The notes under the pieces were generated by a model. That model searched no databases. It saw nothing but the letters and a program-made list of their open reading frames with translations, and had not been told where the DNA came from. Shown one piece after another: positions 21,059 through 30,749 of a DNA stretch of 41,918 nt. The stretch is from NCBI GenBank assembly GCA_018398765.1, contig JAHBMJ010004611.1, forward strand, positions 1-41,918, read 5' to 3'. Made by a program: the position numbers and the translations under genes. Position 1 is the first letter of the stretch; each line of letters begins with the position of its first letter. This DNA comes from Chromera velia (taxonomy: Eukaryota > Sar > Chromeraceae).

Positions 21059-21597
21059 TGATGATGCACTGACCGACGCCAAGCGAGCAGTTGGCAGGGC
21101 AGAAAGAATCGAACTTTAATGATGCACCGACCGACGCCAAGCGAGCAGTCGGCAGGGCAGAAAGAATCAAACAATAGCAAGGCGTGGAGAATGAATGAAT
21201 GCACGGGGGCTAAGGCATGCCCTGCATGAATATACACCGCCCGAGTGTATCGAGGTGTACGCGTGCGTGTATAGAGTCAGTGGGGGCCACGTCAAGCTCT
21301 GTACTGGAATTCACATGAATTAATTCGATGTGTATGCACGCCTGAAGTACGCATGTCTGAATACGAACAACGTTGTGAAAGGAAGGAGGAAGAAGGTATG
21401 TATGAAGTGACTAGAAGTGACAGTCTTCTCCATATGTAGGAAACAACCAGACTGGCAGGTGGCAATTGTACGTGTTATAGCCAGACATCGCAGTAAATGT
21501 GAATGCCAGTGATTTGCATCATGATAGACCAAGTCATATCTGTCTGACCGTCTATCTATCTCTGTATAGCCCTATATAGAGATCTGTGTTTTCATCA
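21059..21597 (+). repeat. 3' LTR, with 58-bp duplicated 5' end
   Basis: Starts TGATGATGCACTGACC and ends TTTTCATCA. The first 58 bases are tandemly repeated (again from 21119), so this LTR is 539 rather than about 480 bases. It retains the empty site for the composite element found in the 5' LTR. A TATA-like segment (CCTATATAGAGATC) lies about 25 bases from its right end. Confidence 0.85.
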
Positions 21598-21602
21598 CCT
21601 CA

Positions 21603-22314
21603 CTCACCCACCCACCCGACTCCCCCCACTTATTTCACTCACTTACTCACTCACTGTACGTGTAAACAATAAACCTAGCAAAAAACTTTAAATTATTATA
21701 TTACTATATAGGTGTGATCTGTCACGGTATAAATCTGTAAAAATATTTTTTTATAGTAAAGTCTGACCCCAAACTTTAAGCTTTAAAACTTTTTTAATTT
21801 TATCTATAGTTTAAAATTGAAGAAAAAACACACAAAGGTCATTCCCACAAACGGTAAGGCGGTGTGCTCCATCACTGAGGCTCGGACCAGGTTTAAATTA
21901 GTTCTCTAGCTGTTTTTGTGCTTCCTACTACTAGGCTACTAAACTTAGTAGTAGACTATAGCTATAGCTACCAGATTTGACACTAGATCTGACAGTCCCA
22001 CAGCTTTTTATATTGAAGGCATATATACATGCACACTGTGGGAGTTTCATATAATCTTTATAATATTTTTGAATGATTCTTTGTGAAGGTGGAATAAGAT
22101 AAGCATGAAAGATTATTAATTTTTCCTTTTTACTGTCCAATATGAGGAAGCCTCAGGAAGGGGGTAGGCTAGGGGGTAAGGGTGTTCAAGACAAGGCTGA
22201 GAGGCAAGTAAGGTGATACTCTAAGTAGTACTTCTTATTTTTTTTCAAAGTTATATATATATATATATATCCGGGAGCTTAGAGCTCCAGCTACTTAGTA
22301 GGGTTAGGCATCCT

Positions 22315-22347
<33 letters not shown>

Positions 22348-22680
22348 CTATATACACATGCAGAAGGATGCATGCAGAGCCAGCTCTCCCATGCCTGCCT
22401 GCTTAGGTTCGGACTGATCGATACCTAGGCAAGTATCAGCTAGCTTCTAGTATAACATAGCGGGAAGGCCCTAGGGCGGAACATATCAATCAATCAATCA
22501 ATCAACTAGTCTAATAGCTTCAGTGCGGCCTTGCTGAGCGAGCTCTATAATGCTCCTAGGCTAGCAATGCTAATTGCATGTTCTGACTGTTATTTGCCGT
22601 TGGTGTACAATGGCTGCCGGTGAAGTCGCGTGATGATGATGATGACTATATTAGATTGAATTCCTAACTTTTGTTTCGTT
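21603..22680. other. AT-rich intergenic region
   Basis: CACC/CACT repeats directly after the LTR give way to AT-rich DNA. It includes a TA run (about 22250-22271), CTAA repeats with a second TA run (about 22316-22347) and an ATCA repeat (about 22487-22503). I see no gene here. Confidence 0.65.
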
Positions 22681-22683
22681 GCG

Positions 22684-23115
22684 GTGACTTGCGCATGGAA
22701 ACAATCAATCGCTAAGCAAGCAGAGGCTTTTTATCGGGCGAGAAAAGCCTGGATCCGGGTAGCAGAGTGGGAGAAGAGAGAATTGAGCCCTGCTCCCTGG
22801 GCTGCCGGGCCCCTGCTAACAAGACTGAAGGAGAAAAGAGAAAATCCTACCGAACGAAATCCGTACACGAGAAAAAAAGTAAGGAATTGAAGCAAGAGAG
22901 GGTTGATTGAGGAGGCAAGTATGCCGAGAGCCCATCGATTCCGAGTCCCAGAGTGAAACGAAAGTGGGCGACATCTCAACGCGTGCATATGGGTCAGAGA
23001 GTGCGTTCTGATTTTTAAAGATTCTTTTGGGTGAGTGCAACTGAAATTGAGCTCGCAGGAAGAGAAAAAAAAAAATGAAAGAAAGTAGCAGCTTTCGAAG
23101 ACAATGTCCGTGTTC

Positions 23116-23155
<40 letters not shown>

Positions 23156-23579
23156 GTGTGTGTGTGTGTCTTTCTCTCTCTTCCTCTATCTCTGCCCCCC
23201 CCCCTCCCCCCCTTTTTCTTTCTTTATTTCTTTCTTTCGTTCTCTGTTTCTTTCTCTCTGTCTCTGTGTGTGTCTCTCCTGCCCCCTTTGTTTTCCTCTT
23301 TTTTGCTTTTCATTCCTCCCCCTTTTTTCTGCATATCATGCTCGGTGTTCTTCTCTTCTTATTTTGTTTTTGTCTCTCTTCGTTCTTCTTCTATACATGC
23401 AGAATGAATGGTGTTGCATGGGCATGAGAAGGAAGCAGCATTGCGGGCGGTACAAAGGCGTGGAGATCTGTGGAATTGCAAAAGAAGCGAAGAAGAAACA
23501 GCTCAGACGAATTAGGTGGAACCATTGCATCCATTGCTTTCGCCCCCCATCTCCCTTCCCCCCCCCTTCTCATTTTTGA
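22684..23579 (+). CDS. Possible small two-exon gene, basic product
   Basis: A charged, helix-like open segment (including AFYRARKAWIRVAEWEKREL) ends at 22878 with a good donor (AAA|GTAAGG). An exon at 23403 follows a long pyrimidine tract and CATGCAG. The phase-0 join stays open to TGA at 23577-23579, giving a lysine/arginine-rich C-terminus with several cysteines. No ATG is present in frame in the first segment, so the start codon lies in an unseen upstream exon or the model is wrong. The 3' end overlaps the stop codon of the convergent WD40 gene by a few bases. No family is recognised. Confidence 0.25.
23118..23170. repeat. (CT)n-(GT)n microsatellite
   Basis: A pure CT run passes into a short GT run, followed by C- and T-rich sequence up to about 23400. 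It lies in the candidate intron of the small + strand gene, beyond the 3' end of the WD40 gene. Confidence 0.9.
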
Positions 23580-25318
23580 TTCAGGTGGCTGAAGTCGTAC
23601 CGCCTCCACATTGCGATACTCCCCATGCTGTCGGCGCTGACGAGCAGGGAGTCCAACGCATTCGTTGCTACTGCCAGCACTGGAGCACGGTGGTGCTCCA
23701 GGGTTGCGGCCTTGTACTGCGCCCCCTTTGCGAGAGCATACACGTATACCTCTTTGTCTTCTGAGCCCGAAATCAGAAATCCCCCCCCGTGATCGCTGTA
23801 GCAGCATCGAAGAGGGAGCAGCGAATGTTCGACCTTGACTCGACGCTGCAGCATGCAAGAGAGCATTCCTGCGGCTTGGCCGTAAAAGTCGACAATCGAG
23901 ACGAGCGAGTCGCAGTGGCTGACGAGCAGCATAGGGTGGCGTTGTGGGTCTTTGGAGGGAACGAATGTCATGCACGTAATAGGAGCCGTCGCGACTTGCA
24001 GCCTGAATTTGAACTTCAGGTTCTTGTCGCCGGAGGCTTCCAGGATGTGGATGTGGCCCGCCTTTGTCCCTGCCATGCCGTACCGGCCCGTGTCGTCGAA
24101 GGTGAGGGCACGCACTGCGGTCTCGACCTGGAAGAGAACAGAGTGCGAGCGAGAAATGCGGGAGCGATGAGGAGGATTCACCAAATGCTCTGTGTCCCTC
24201 TCAGCAACACACGCGGCCACACATGATCACACAGATACACACATCGACACATGTGGGCACAGACCATTTTGACACATCCAGAGGGGCGAGAAGGGAATTC
24301 ATGGATTCCAGATAAGCACGTGGCAGCCCTAGTACGGACCAACATCTCTCTCTCTCCCTTCTACATGTATTTCACTCCCCGTGTGAGCCTCTGGCTGAAA
24401 GGATCACTAGAAAGACACGAACTTCTGCAAGCCGTGAAGTGGCCGGGAGCTGGAGTGACTGACTGACCTTCAGTTTCTGGTGCACCGTGCCGTTGTGTAG
24501 GTTCATCAGACGCAGAACTGCGTTCGTATTTGTAGCCACAAAGATGTTGGGGTTGAAGGGAAGGAAGGCCGCAACCAGGCAGGGGAGACTGTCGGTGAAC
24601 ACCTTCTTCATTTCTCCCGTCTCCGAATCCCACACTCGTACGGTTTTGTCGATGGAGGCTGTTACCACCTGATCCTCCAATGGGGAGAAGCACATTGAGG
24701 AAGCTTCGCCGCTGTGCCCGACCAACCGTGTGTGGGTGGCGACCATCGAGTGCTCGGAGGCCAGAGCAGCGTCAAATTGCGAGCGCTGCCCTGATGTCAC
24801 AGACTGAATCTTATCAAGTAGATCCTTTGACATCTGAGCTCGCTCCATTTCCGTCCTGGAAACAGGCGGGGAAACGAAGCAAAAAAATGAGGCAATAGAG
24901 GAAAGGCAACACAAACAATCACAAAAGGAAGGTCAGTGATCAGTCCGACAGATTTCTACTTTCTAAAGCGACTCTTCGAACGCTTTTGTAGCCGAGACAG
25001 AGTCTTTGGCAGAAAGTGAAGTGGGAGAAATATCTGTGTTCGGAGGAAATGGGGAAGAAAAATCGGCCCCGAGCAGGACAAGTGAGAGAATCCAAAAAAG
25101 CACCAACAAAGGTGAGCACAGAACATGCACAACTGTGACGTTCTCTCGTGTGCAAGTCAGTTGCAGAAGATCACCACATATTTACACGCGCGTGAGTTAC
25201 AATGACACAAAAATGATAGAAGCGGATCATGTCATGGGCGCAGGAGAGACAGGGACTTCTCTGGCTGTCTGTGGCGGCAATTTCTTTCTTTCTTTCTTTC
25301 TTTCTTTCTTTTTTTTTT

Positions 25319-25359
<41 letters not shown>

Positions 25360-27471
25360 ATTCCTTTCTTTCTTTCTTTCTTTCTTTCTTTCGTTCTGTC
25401 CGTCCGTCCGTCCGTCCGTCCGTCTCTTTGTCTGTCTGTCTGTCTGTCTGTCTGCCTGCCTGCCTGTCTGTCTGTCTGTCTGTCTGTCTCTCTGTTTGTC
25501 TGTTTGTCCCGACCGCATGCACTCCTCCTCGCAGGCAGTGCGACGACTGACCGGTAGATGCGATAGATGACCACGTTGCCGTCTTTTGCCGCAGCAGCCA
25601 GCAGATAGTAGTGGAAGTGCTGCCTTTCTTGGCCAAAGCAGACGCAAGTGACGGCACTCTCGCTCTCTGTCACTTTCTGCACGCACCGCACGTCGTTCCA
25701 ACCCCCCTCCTCTCGGGGCTTTTCTCCCGCCTGTCTCCCCATGCTCTCTGTCCCTTTGAGAGAGGGCCGCAGAAGCATGAGCTGTGGCATCACTTCTTCT
25801 TCCGTTTCCACCTTCCTCCCGATATCACCTCCGCGCCTCGATTCTCCCAAGGACCCTGTTGCAATGGGGGGGGTTCGGGGATCCTCACGAACCCCATTTT
25901 CGGTAGGGAAACCAAAGCCGGGGGGGGGTCTATGGGTGAGGGGGCGGCAGGTTTGCATGGGGAAGGTGGGTGCCACCATGGACAGAGCGTCGAAGAAGAA
26001 GGTGGTCTCGACTACGTAGCACATGCTGCGCTTCAAAGCGAGGTCCTGAAGCTCCAGCCGATCGACCTGAAGGAAGAAAGGAAGAAAGGAAAGAAGGAAG
26101 GGAGGAAGGAAGGAAGGAAGGAGGAAAGGAACGAGGGACGGAAGGAAAGAAGGAAGGAAGGAAGGAAGGAAGGAAAAACGAAAAAAAGAAAGCAGGAAAG
26201 AAAGAAAAGAAAGAAAGAAAGAAAGAAAGAAAGGAAGGAAGGAAGGAAGAAAGAAAGAAAGAAAGATAGATAGAAAGATAGAAAGATAGAAAGATAGAAA
26301 GAAAGAAAGAAAGAAAGAAAGAAAGGAATAAAGGAAGGAAGCAAGGAAGCATGGCAACATGTGGAAGACGAAGGTGAAGGGGGGGGAACAATGAGAGAAT
26401 GATCGAGGTTCGTAGAACGGAGAAATTATAGGAACGAAGAACTCCCAAGATAGGATGAAAAGAGAGACTGCGAGAGCGGGTAAGACCGCAAACGTCACTG
26501 GCAAAGGAAGAAGTGAAGAGACGAGAATGAAGAAGAAACACATGGGACCGAATAAAAAAGTGAAGCGAAGGGAAGCATGCGAGAAAACTGCAGGGACAAT
26601 AGCAACGCGAACCAAAGAGTGTACCGAATTGAAGCTCTTCCATCGGGCACAGACTGAGACTGACTTTTCGCTCTTCCCCCTTCCACACATTCCAGACGAA
26701 AACGGACAGGGATATTTTTTTTCCAAAAGAGGATCATAGTCAGAGCGAACGCAAGAGGACAGGATATTGCAGGAGCAAGTACGGGGACTGAAGTGAAACA
26801 TGGGAGGCCGAAGAAGATACAGCAAAGGGCAACCGGAGCCATGCAAAGAACGGAGCAACCATATGTGCAGAATGTACTGCATGCATCGGGGGGAATAGAT
26901 CGACTGACTTTCCGCTCTGCCCCCCTCAGCACATTCCAGAGGTTTGCAATCAGTAGAATCCTGCACCCTGCTGACAAGCCGTCACGAATCGCCTTTTCGA
27001 GGAAGGAAAAGACCTCCTGAGCCTCCATGGTGGGCTTGTAAACGAGAAACAGCCACTTTGTCCTTCCCAGCTGATCACGGATAAGCGCATAGCACTGTTC
27101 CTTCCCGCTGCACTTGAGGATTCTCAATTTTTTCCCGAAGAACGAGACGGGGAAGACAACAGGGGGGGTGTCCTCTTTCTTCGCACGCTGCAGCTCCTTC
27201 AGGCCTTCCTCATGATTCCCGAATGCCCCCAAAAAGTCCCTCAGCATGGTGGTTTTCCCGCTCCCCTCCATTCCCCACACAAGGACATCATAGGGGTCTC
27301 CTCCATTCACCCCGGCCAGGGCCTCGAAGGGTTTGGGGCCCTTCTTGTCTCTCGCGGCCTCTGCTGCGGCCGCCTGGACCTCTGGCTGCTGCTCTTCTGC
27401 TTCAATTCTTGTCTTCTTTGCAGCCGCAGCGGCGCTGCTCTCATCGACTCCCTCTCCTGCTGTGGAGGACT
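23570..27471 (-). CDS. ARF-like pseudo-GTPase domain fused to WDR13-like WD40 repeats
   Basis: Exons in transcript order: 27471-26933, 26066-25552, 24855-24468 and 24127-23570; all joins agree in phase. After an Ala/Glu-rich lead, the first exon has a P-loop, GMEGSGKT, and an ARF-family layout: a threonine before a beta strand, then KLRILKCSGKE where DxxGQ is expected, then LLIANLWN where NKxD is expected. The G3 aspartate and G4 motif are therefore lost, which suggests a pseudo-GTPase. The next exon seems to complete the last ARF strand and helix, then enters a linker and the first WD40 blade. The remaining exons carry at least five WD-type blades (e.g. VVTASIDKTVRVWDSETG, ISGSEDKEVYVYAL, ADSMGSIAMWRR). 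Order and spacing match the C-terminal half of WDR13. Earlier exons are required, because the first exon starts in phase 1; the ubiquitin-fold exons upstream are candidates. Confidence 0.65.
25281..25508 (+). repeat. (TTTC)n-(CCGT)n-(CTGT)n array in intron
   Basis: Tetranucleotide array beginning about 40 bases beyond the donor of the exon at 25552-26066 of the minus-strand gene, so the transcript carries GAAA/GACA repeats there. Very long Phe/Leu/Ser frames across it are artefacts. Confidence 0.95.
26070..26344 (+). repeat. (GGAA/GAAA)n array adjoining a 3' splice site
   Basis: Purine array on the + strand, read as about 270 bases of TTCC/TTTC in the minus-strand transcript. It ends directly at the acceptor (CTTCCTTCAG) of the exon beginning at 26066, forming an exceptionally long polypyrimidine tract. 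Confidence 0.95.
26541..26940 (-). repeat. Diverged tandem duplication including a 5' splice site
   Basis: The minus-strand sequence around the donor CTCTGGAAT|GTGCTG at 26931 has a diverged second copy about 234 bases further into the intron (TCTGGAAT|GTGTGG near 26697). Similarity continues over roughly 200 bases. The copies have drifted considerably. Confidence 0.5.
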
Positions 27472-28465
27472 CTGAGAGGAACAGAGAGACCAAATGCGGA
27501 TACCAAGGAATGAAGGGAAATGAATCAACGAATACATTATGGAGCCAAGAATTCATTCATTGACTGAGTAAAAGAATGGATTACTGAACAAATGAATGAA
27601 TGGAAAGCGTCTTATAAGAGAATTGATCGAGCGCAGCAGATTACTCACGTCACTCTGAAGAAAGCGCTTTCTTGCACAAAAACAGGGGCGGGCTACACCA
27701 GAAAAAAATTGACGCAGTGAGGAGTGATGGATGGACGACAAGAAAGAAAGGGCTTCTGACACGGGAATGACAGTGAGAAAATCCTGAACCATCCATTTAT
27801 CCATTCATGACACCCGTCCATCGCGAGACAGTCATTCAAGGGTGCATCAATCGATGCATTGATTACGTGCCTCTTTTTCTCCAGGACAACTTCGCTCTCT
27901 AAGTTTGATACGGTATCCGATTGATTTCTGGCACACACAGCGGAAGCTCAAGATACGTCAAAGTCACTCACGAAGCCTTGAAAGTTCGTTAATCTTCAAG
28001 TTCATAGAGCTAACGGGCAAGTCCAAAAAAGAACAAAATAATCGTGAAAGAAACATCCTAGAAAGAAGAACAATTCAAGGCTTCAATGAGAGCTGACCGT
28101 CACGGTTGGGATGAAGTGGGAGAGCCAAAAGAGGCGACGTTTTCGTTTTTTGCATACAGGAGAAAGTTCAGCCGCTGCAACACAAAAATTGTGGCAGTCG
28201 CCTTTGCGGACCTCCTCTCGGAGGACGAAGAGGGACAGGTAGGGCAGATCAGAATCACCAGAAGACAGGATGGAAAGTGGAGAAGAAAAAAGAGCCCATA
28301 GACAATAAATAAGAAGCAAATAAGTAAGACACACACACAAAACAAAAACAGTAAACAAGAAATCAATGATAAAGACACGTTCGCACATCCCTGGAGCTCC
28401 TTCTTCAGCTCCGCAAGGCAGAGAGTCCTCGTCATCCCACGAAGTTCCAGGGCCACGCATAGGAG

Positions 28466-28715
28466 GGGGTGTGTTGAGCAGTTGACACACACAAGGGAGA
28501 GAGGGAGAGACAAGGGATTCATCGGTGATCGAATGAAACAAAATGAGAGCAAAAAAGGCGACGAAGAGCGGCTGAAGCAAGATGCAAAAAGAAGTTAGCA
28601 GGCCAGAGCCAAAATGCTTTGGCTCTCAATAATGTCCAAGAAGAAATTTGCGACCCTTATGAGCCAACCGCCCGTAGGTCCACCATCGATCTCAAACCAA
28701 CATGACCTGCCCACG
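28466..28715. repeat. 250-bp direct repeat, copy 1
   Basis: Matches 28775-29024 at an offset of 309 bases with few differences, starting near GTGTTGAG and ending near CTGCCCAC. It lies in the unresolved part of the minus-strand gene. Confidence 0.9.
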
Positions 28716-28774
28716 CTTCATTTCTCAATACCGACCTGATGACAATCTCGGACGCCTAATTCTACGGCAAGGTG

Positions 28775-29024
28775 GGGGCGTGTTGAGAAGTTGACACACA
28801 CACGGGAGGGAGGGAGACACAAGGGATTCATCGGTGATCGAATGAAACAAAATGAGAGCAAAAAAGGCGACGAAGAGCGGCTGAAGCAAGATGCACAAAG
28901 AAGTTAGCAGGCCAGAGCCAAAATGCTTTGGCTCTCAATAATGTCCAAGAAGAAATTTGCGACCCTTATGAGCCAACCGCCCGTAGGTCCACCATCGATC
29001 TCAAACGAACATGGCCTGCCCACA
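28775..29024. repeat. 250-bp direct repeat, copy 2
   Basis: Second copy of the repeat at 28466-28715, separated by about 59 bases of unrelated sequence. The similarity suggests a recent segmental duplication within an intron. Confidence 0.9.
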
Positions 29025-29207
29025 CGAATTCCCCGCAGAACTGAGTTGGTCACATCCACATGTCTTCTCCTCCGGGGTCGCCGCCAGGGATGTGCGAATT
29101 ATAAATTCAAAAATATGAATTTAAAGACAAGTAAAACAAAAGAAAGAAGGTGAATCCCCCGGGCAGGGGTAACAACAACATGTTTCGCTCGGGAGAAGCA
29201 CGCTGAC

Positions 29208-30652
29208 GTTGAGGTCCATGGTAGGGTCCGAAAGTGCCGTGTGGTTGTACATATGCTTCGGGGGATCTTTTTTCTTCTGCTCACAAGAACCAGAGGAGGA
29301 GGGGCAAAGAGATATCAGGCAGTCAAACACACGTCGAGGATTACTGCCGTCCTCGAGACTATAGAGAGCCAGCAAGGCTCGTGAGAAGGTCTCGAAGAAA
29401 AAGGACTTAAAGAAGTCGCAAAGACCGAGACGCAAGTTGAATAAGAAAAGGAGATCTTTACACTTACACGCACACGTATGAGCTGCGCTCTTATCGCAAT
29501 CGTTTTTAGTTCGTTTGTTCTCTCCTTTTCCCTGCAGTCCTTTTCTTTGACACTACCTCCGCATCTCTCAAGCTTCTTCTCGAGCCTCTCTGTACGTGAT
29601 TCAATGACGATGAAGGGTCATCAAGGGTGAAGGGACGAGGCACACTGAAGAAACGGCACCACAATGCAGAATAGTAGGGTGCTCAAATGCCGATGAGCCA
29701 AGAGCAAACAAAGCTGAGCTGGCATGGGGAACATGTTCCACTGCGACACTCACCCTTTCTTGTTCGACGGGGGGTGGGGGCTTTTCAGCAGCAGGCTGTT
29801 GAGTCCGAAAGAAGCTCTGTCAAACGGCAGACAAGCAAGTAGGTAGAGATGCAGATAGATGCATGCATCAGATCTACGTAGATAGATACACAAGTCGAGT
29901 GTGAGTAAGTAATGAACAAAAGTGAGCAGAGAATTGAGGTAAACGATCAGATGACCAGGCAGAAAATCGACAGAGGCGAGGACGTACTGCAGCAGCTTTG
30001 CAGAGGACCGATCACTACTACTAGCCAAAAGCCCACTGAGCCAAGCGCATACACGCACGCACGTGCAGAGGGAAAGAGAGAAGTACCCCCCTGAAGAAAG
30101 GACTTGAGCCAAGGACGGTAGAAGTTTTACACGCAAAGGAATGAAGTCTTCGCATCGATCTCGATCCTCAAATTTTCGATCATTCATTTCTCTCTCGCGT
30201 GCTCCTTTTCTTTCTTTTCCCCGGGCCTCTCTCTCATCTTGGGTCGGAGACGGGCTCTACGCAAAAGTCATTGTCACAATGAAGAAAGCCCACTCACGTC
30301 GTCGAAGGCAAAAGGAGCCGGAGGGCCTGTGTCCTCATCATCCGAATAAGTAAACTGGTCTCCTTGCCTGACGAATCAAAGCATACGTACAGAGAGAAGG
30401 TCATGAGCAAAAGCAAAAAAAAAAGTCCGTATCTCTGCCTACGAATGAATACACGCTACCATCTACACACATGTTCAGTGCGTAACAATCTCACTTGCAG
30501 GAAGAGGGGCACAAAGTCTGAAGGAAAAAGGCAGAGCTTATCACTCGACCATACTTTCCAAAGATGCAGTGGAAGGAGAATGGAGCGAAGAGACCGTCAA
30601 CAAAAAAACGAAGACGACGGTTCTGATGAATGAGGGAGTAAAGAAAGAAAAA

Positions 30653-30684
<32 letters not shown>

Positions 30685-30715
30685 CGAAGGAAGGAAGGAA
30701 GAAAGAAAGAAAGAC

Positions 30716-30749
<34 letters not shown>

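Larger units (their letters stand above)
17138..21597 (+). mobile_element. Degenerate LTR retrotransposon (gag-only, non-autonomous)
   Basis: Two direct repeats with ends TGATG...CATCA flank an internal region of about 2.1 kb (18943-21058). The 5-base sequence CCTCA is found immediately outside both ends (17133-17137 and 21598-21602), the expected target duplication. The target is a CTCA-type microsatellite, so a chance match cannot be wholly excluded. A purine-rich tract sits just before the right LTR. The interior carries one broken gag-like frame on the + strand and no protease, reverse transcriptase, RNase H or integrase motif that I can see. This suggests a non-autonomous element mobilised in trans. 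No typical TGG-type primer binding site follows the left LTR. Confidence 0.75.
27472..29207 (-). other. Unresolved intron or exons between the ubiquitin-fold and ARF/WD40 exons
   Basis: At least one exon must lie here or upstream, because the ARF exon starts in phase 1. One candidate runs from about 28440 to 28384, reading DSLPCGAEEGAPGMCE. It would leave one base and join in frame to the ARF exon, but its donor (GAAC|GTGTCT) is weak. Another exon-like stretch lies at about 28210-28100 (lysine/arginine-rich in one frame). Two 250-bp direct repeats occupy 28466-29024. Confidence 0.3.

Noticed and set aside
25171-26966. Very long Phe/Leu/Ser- or Lys/Glu/Arg-rich frames
   Set aside because: They run through the TTTC/GGAA arrays. 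Only 25552-26066 has WD40/ARF-like content and splice sites.
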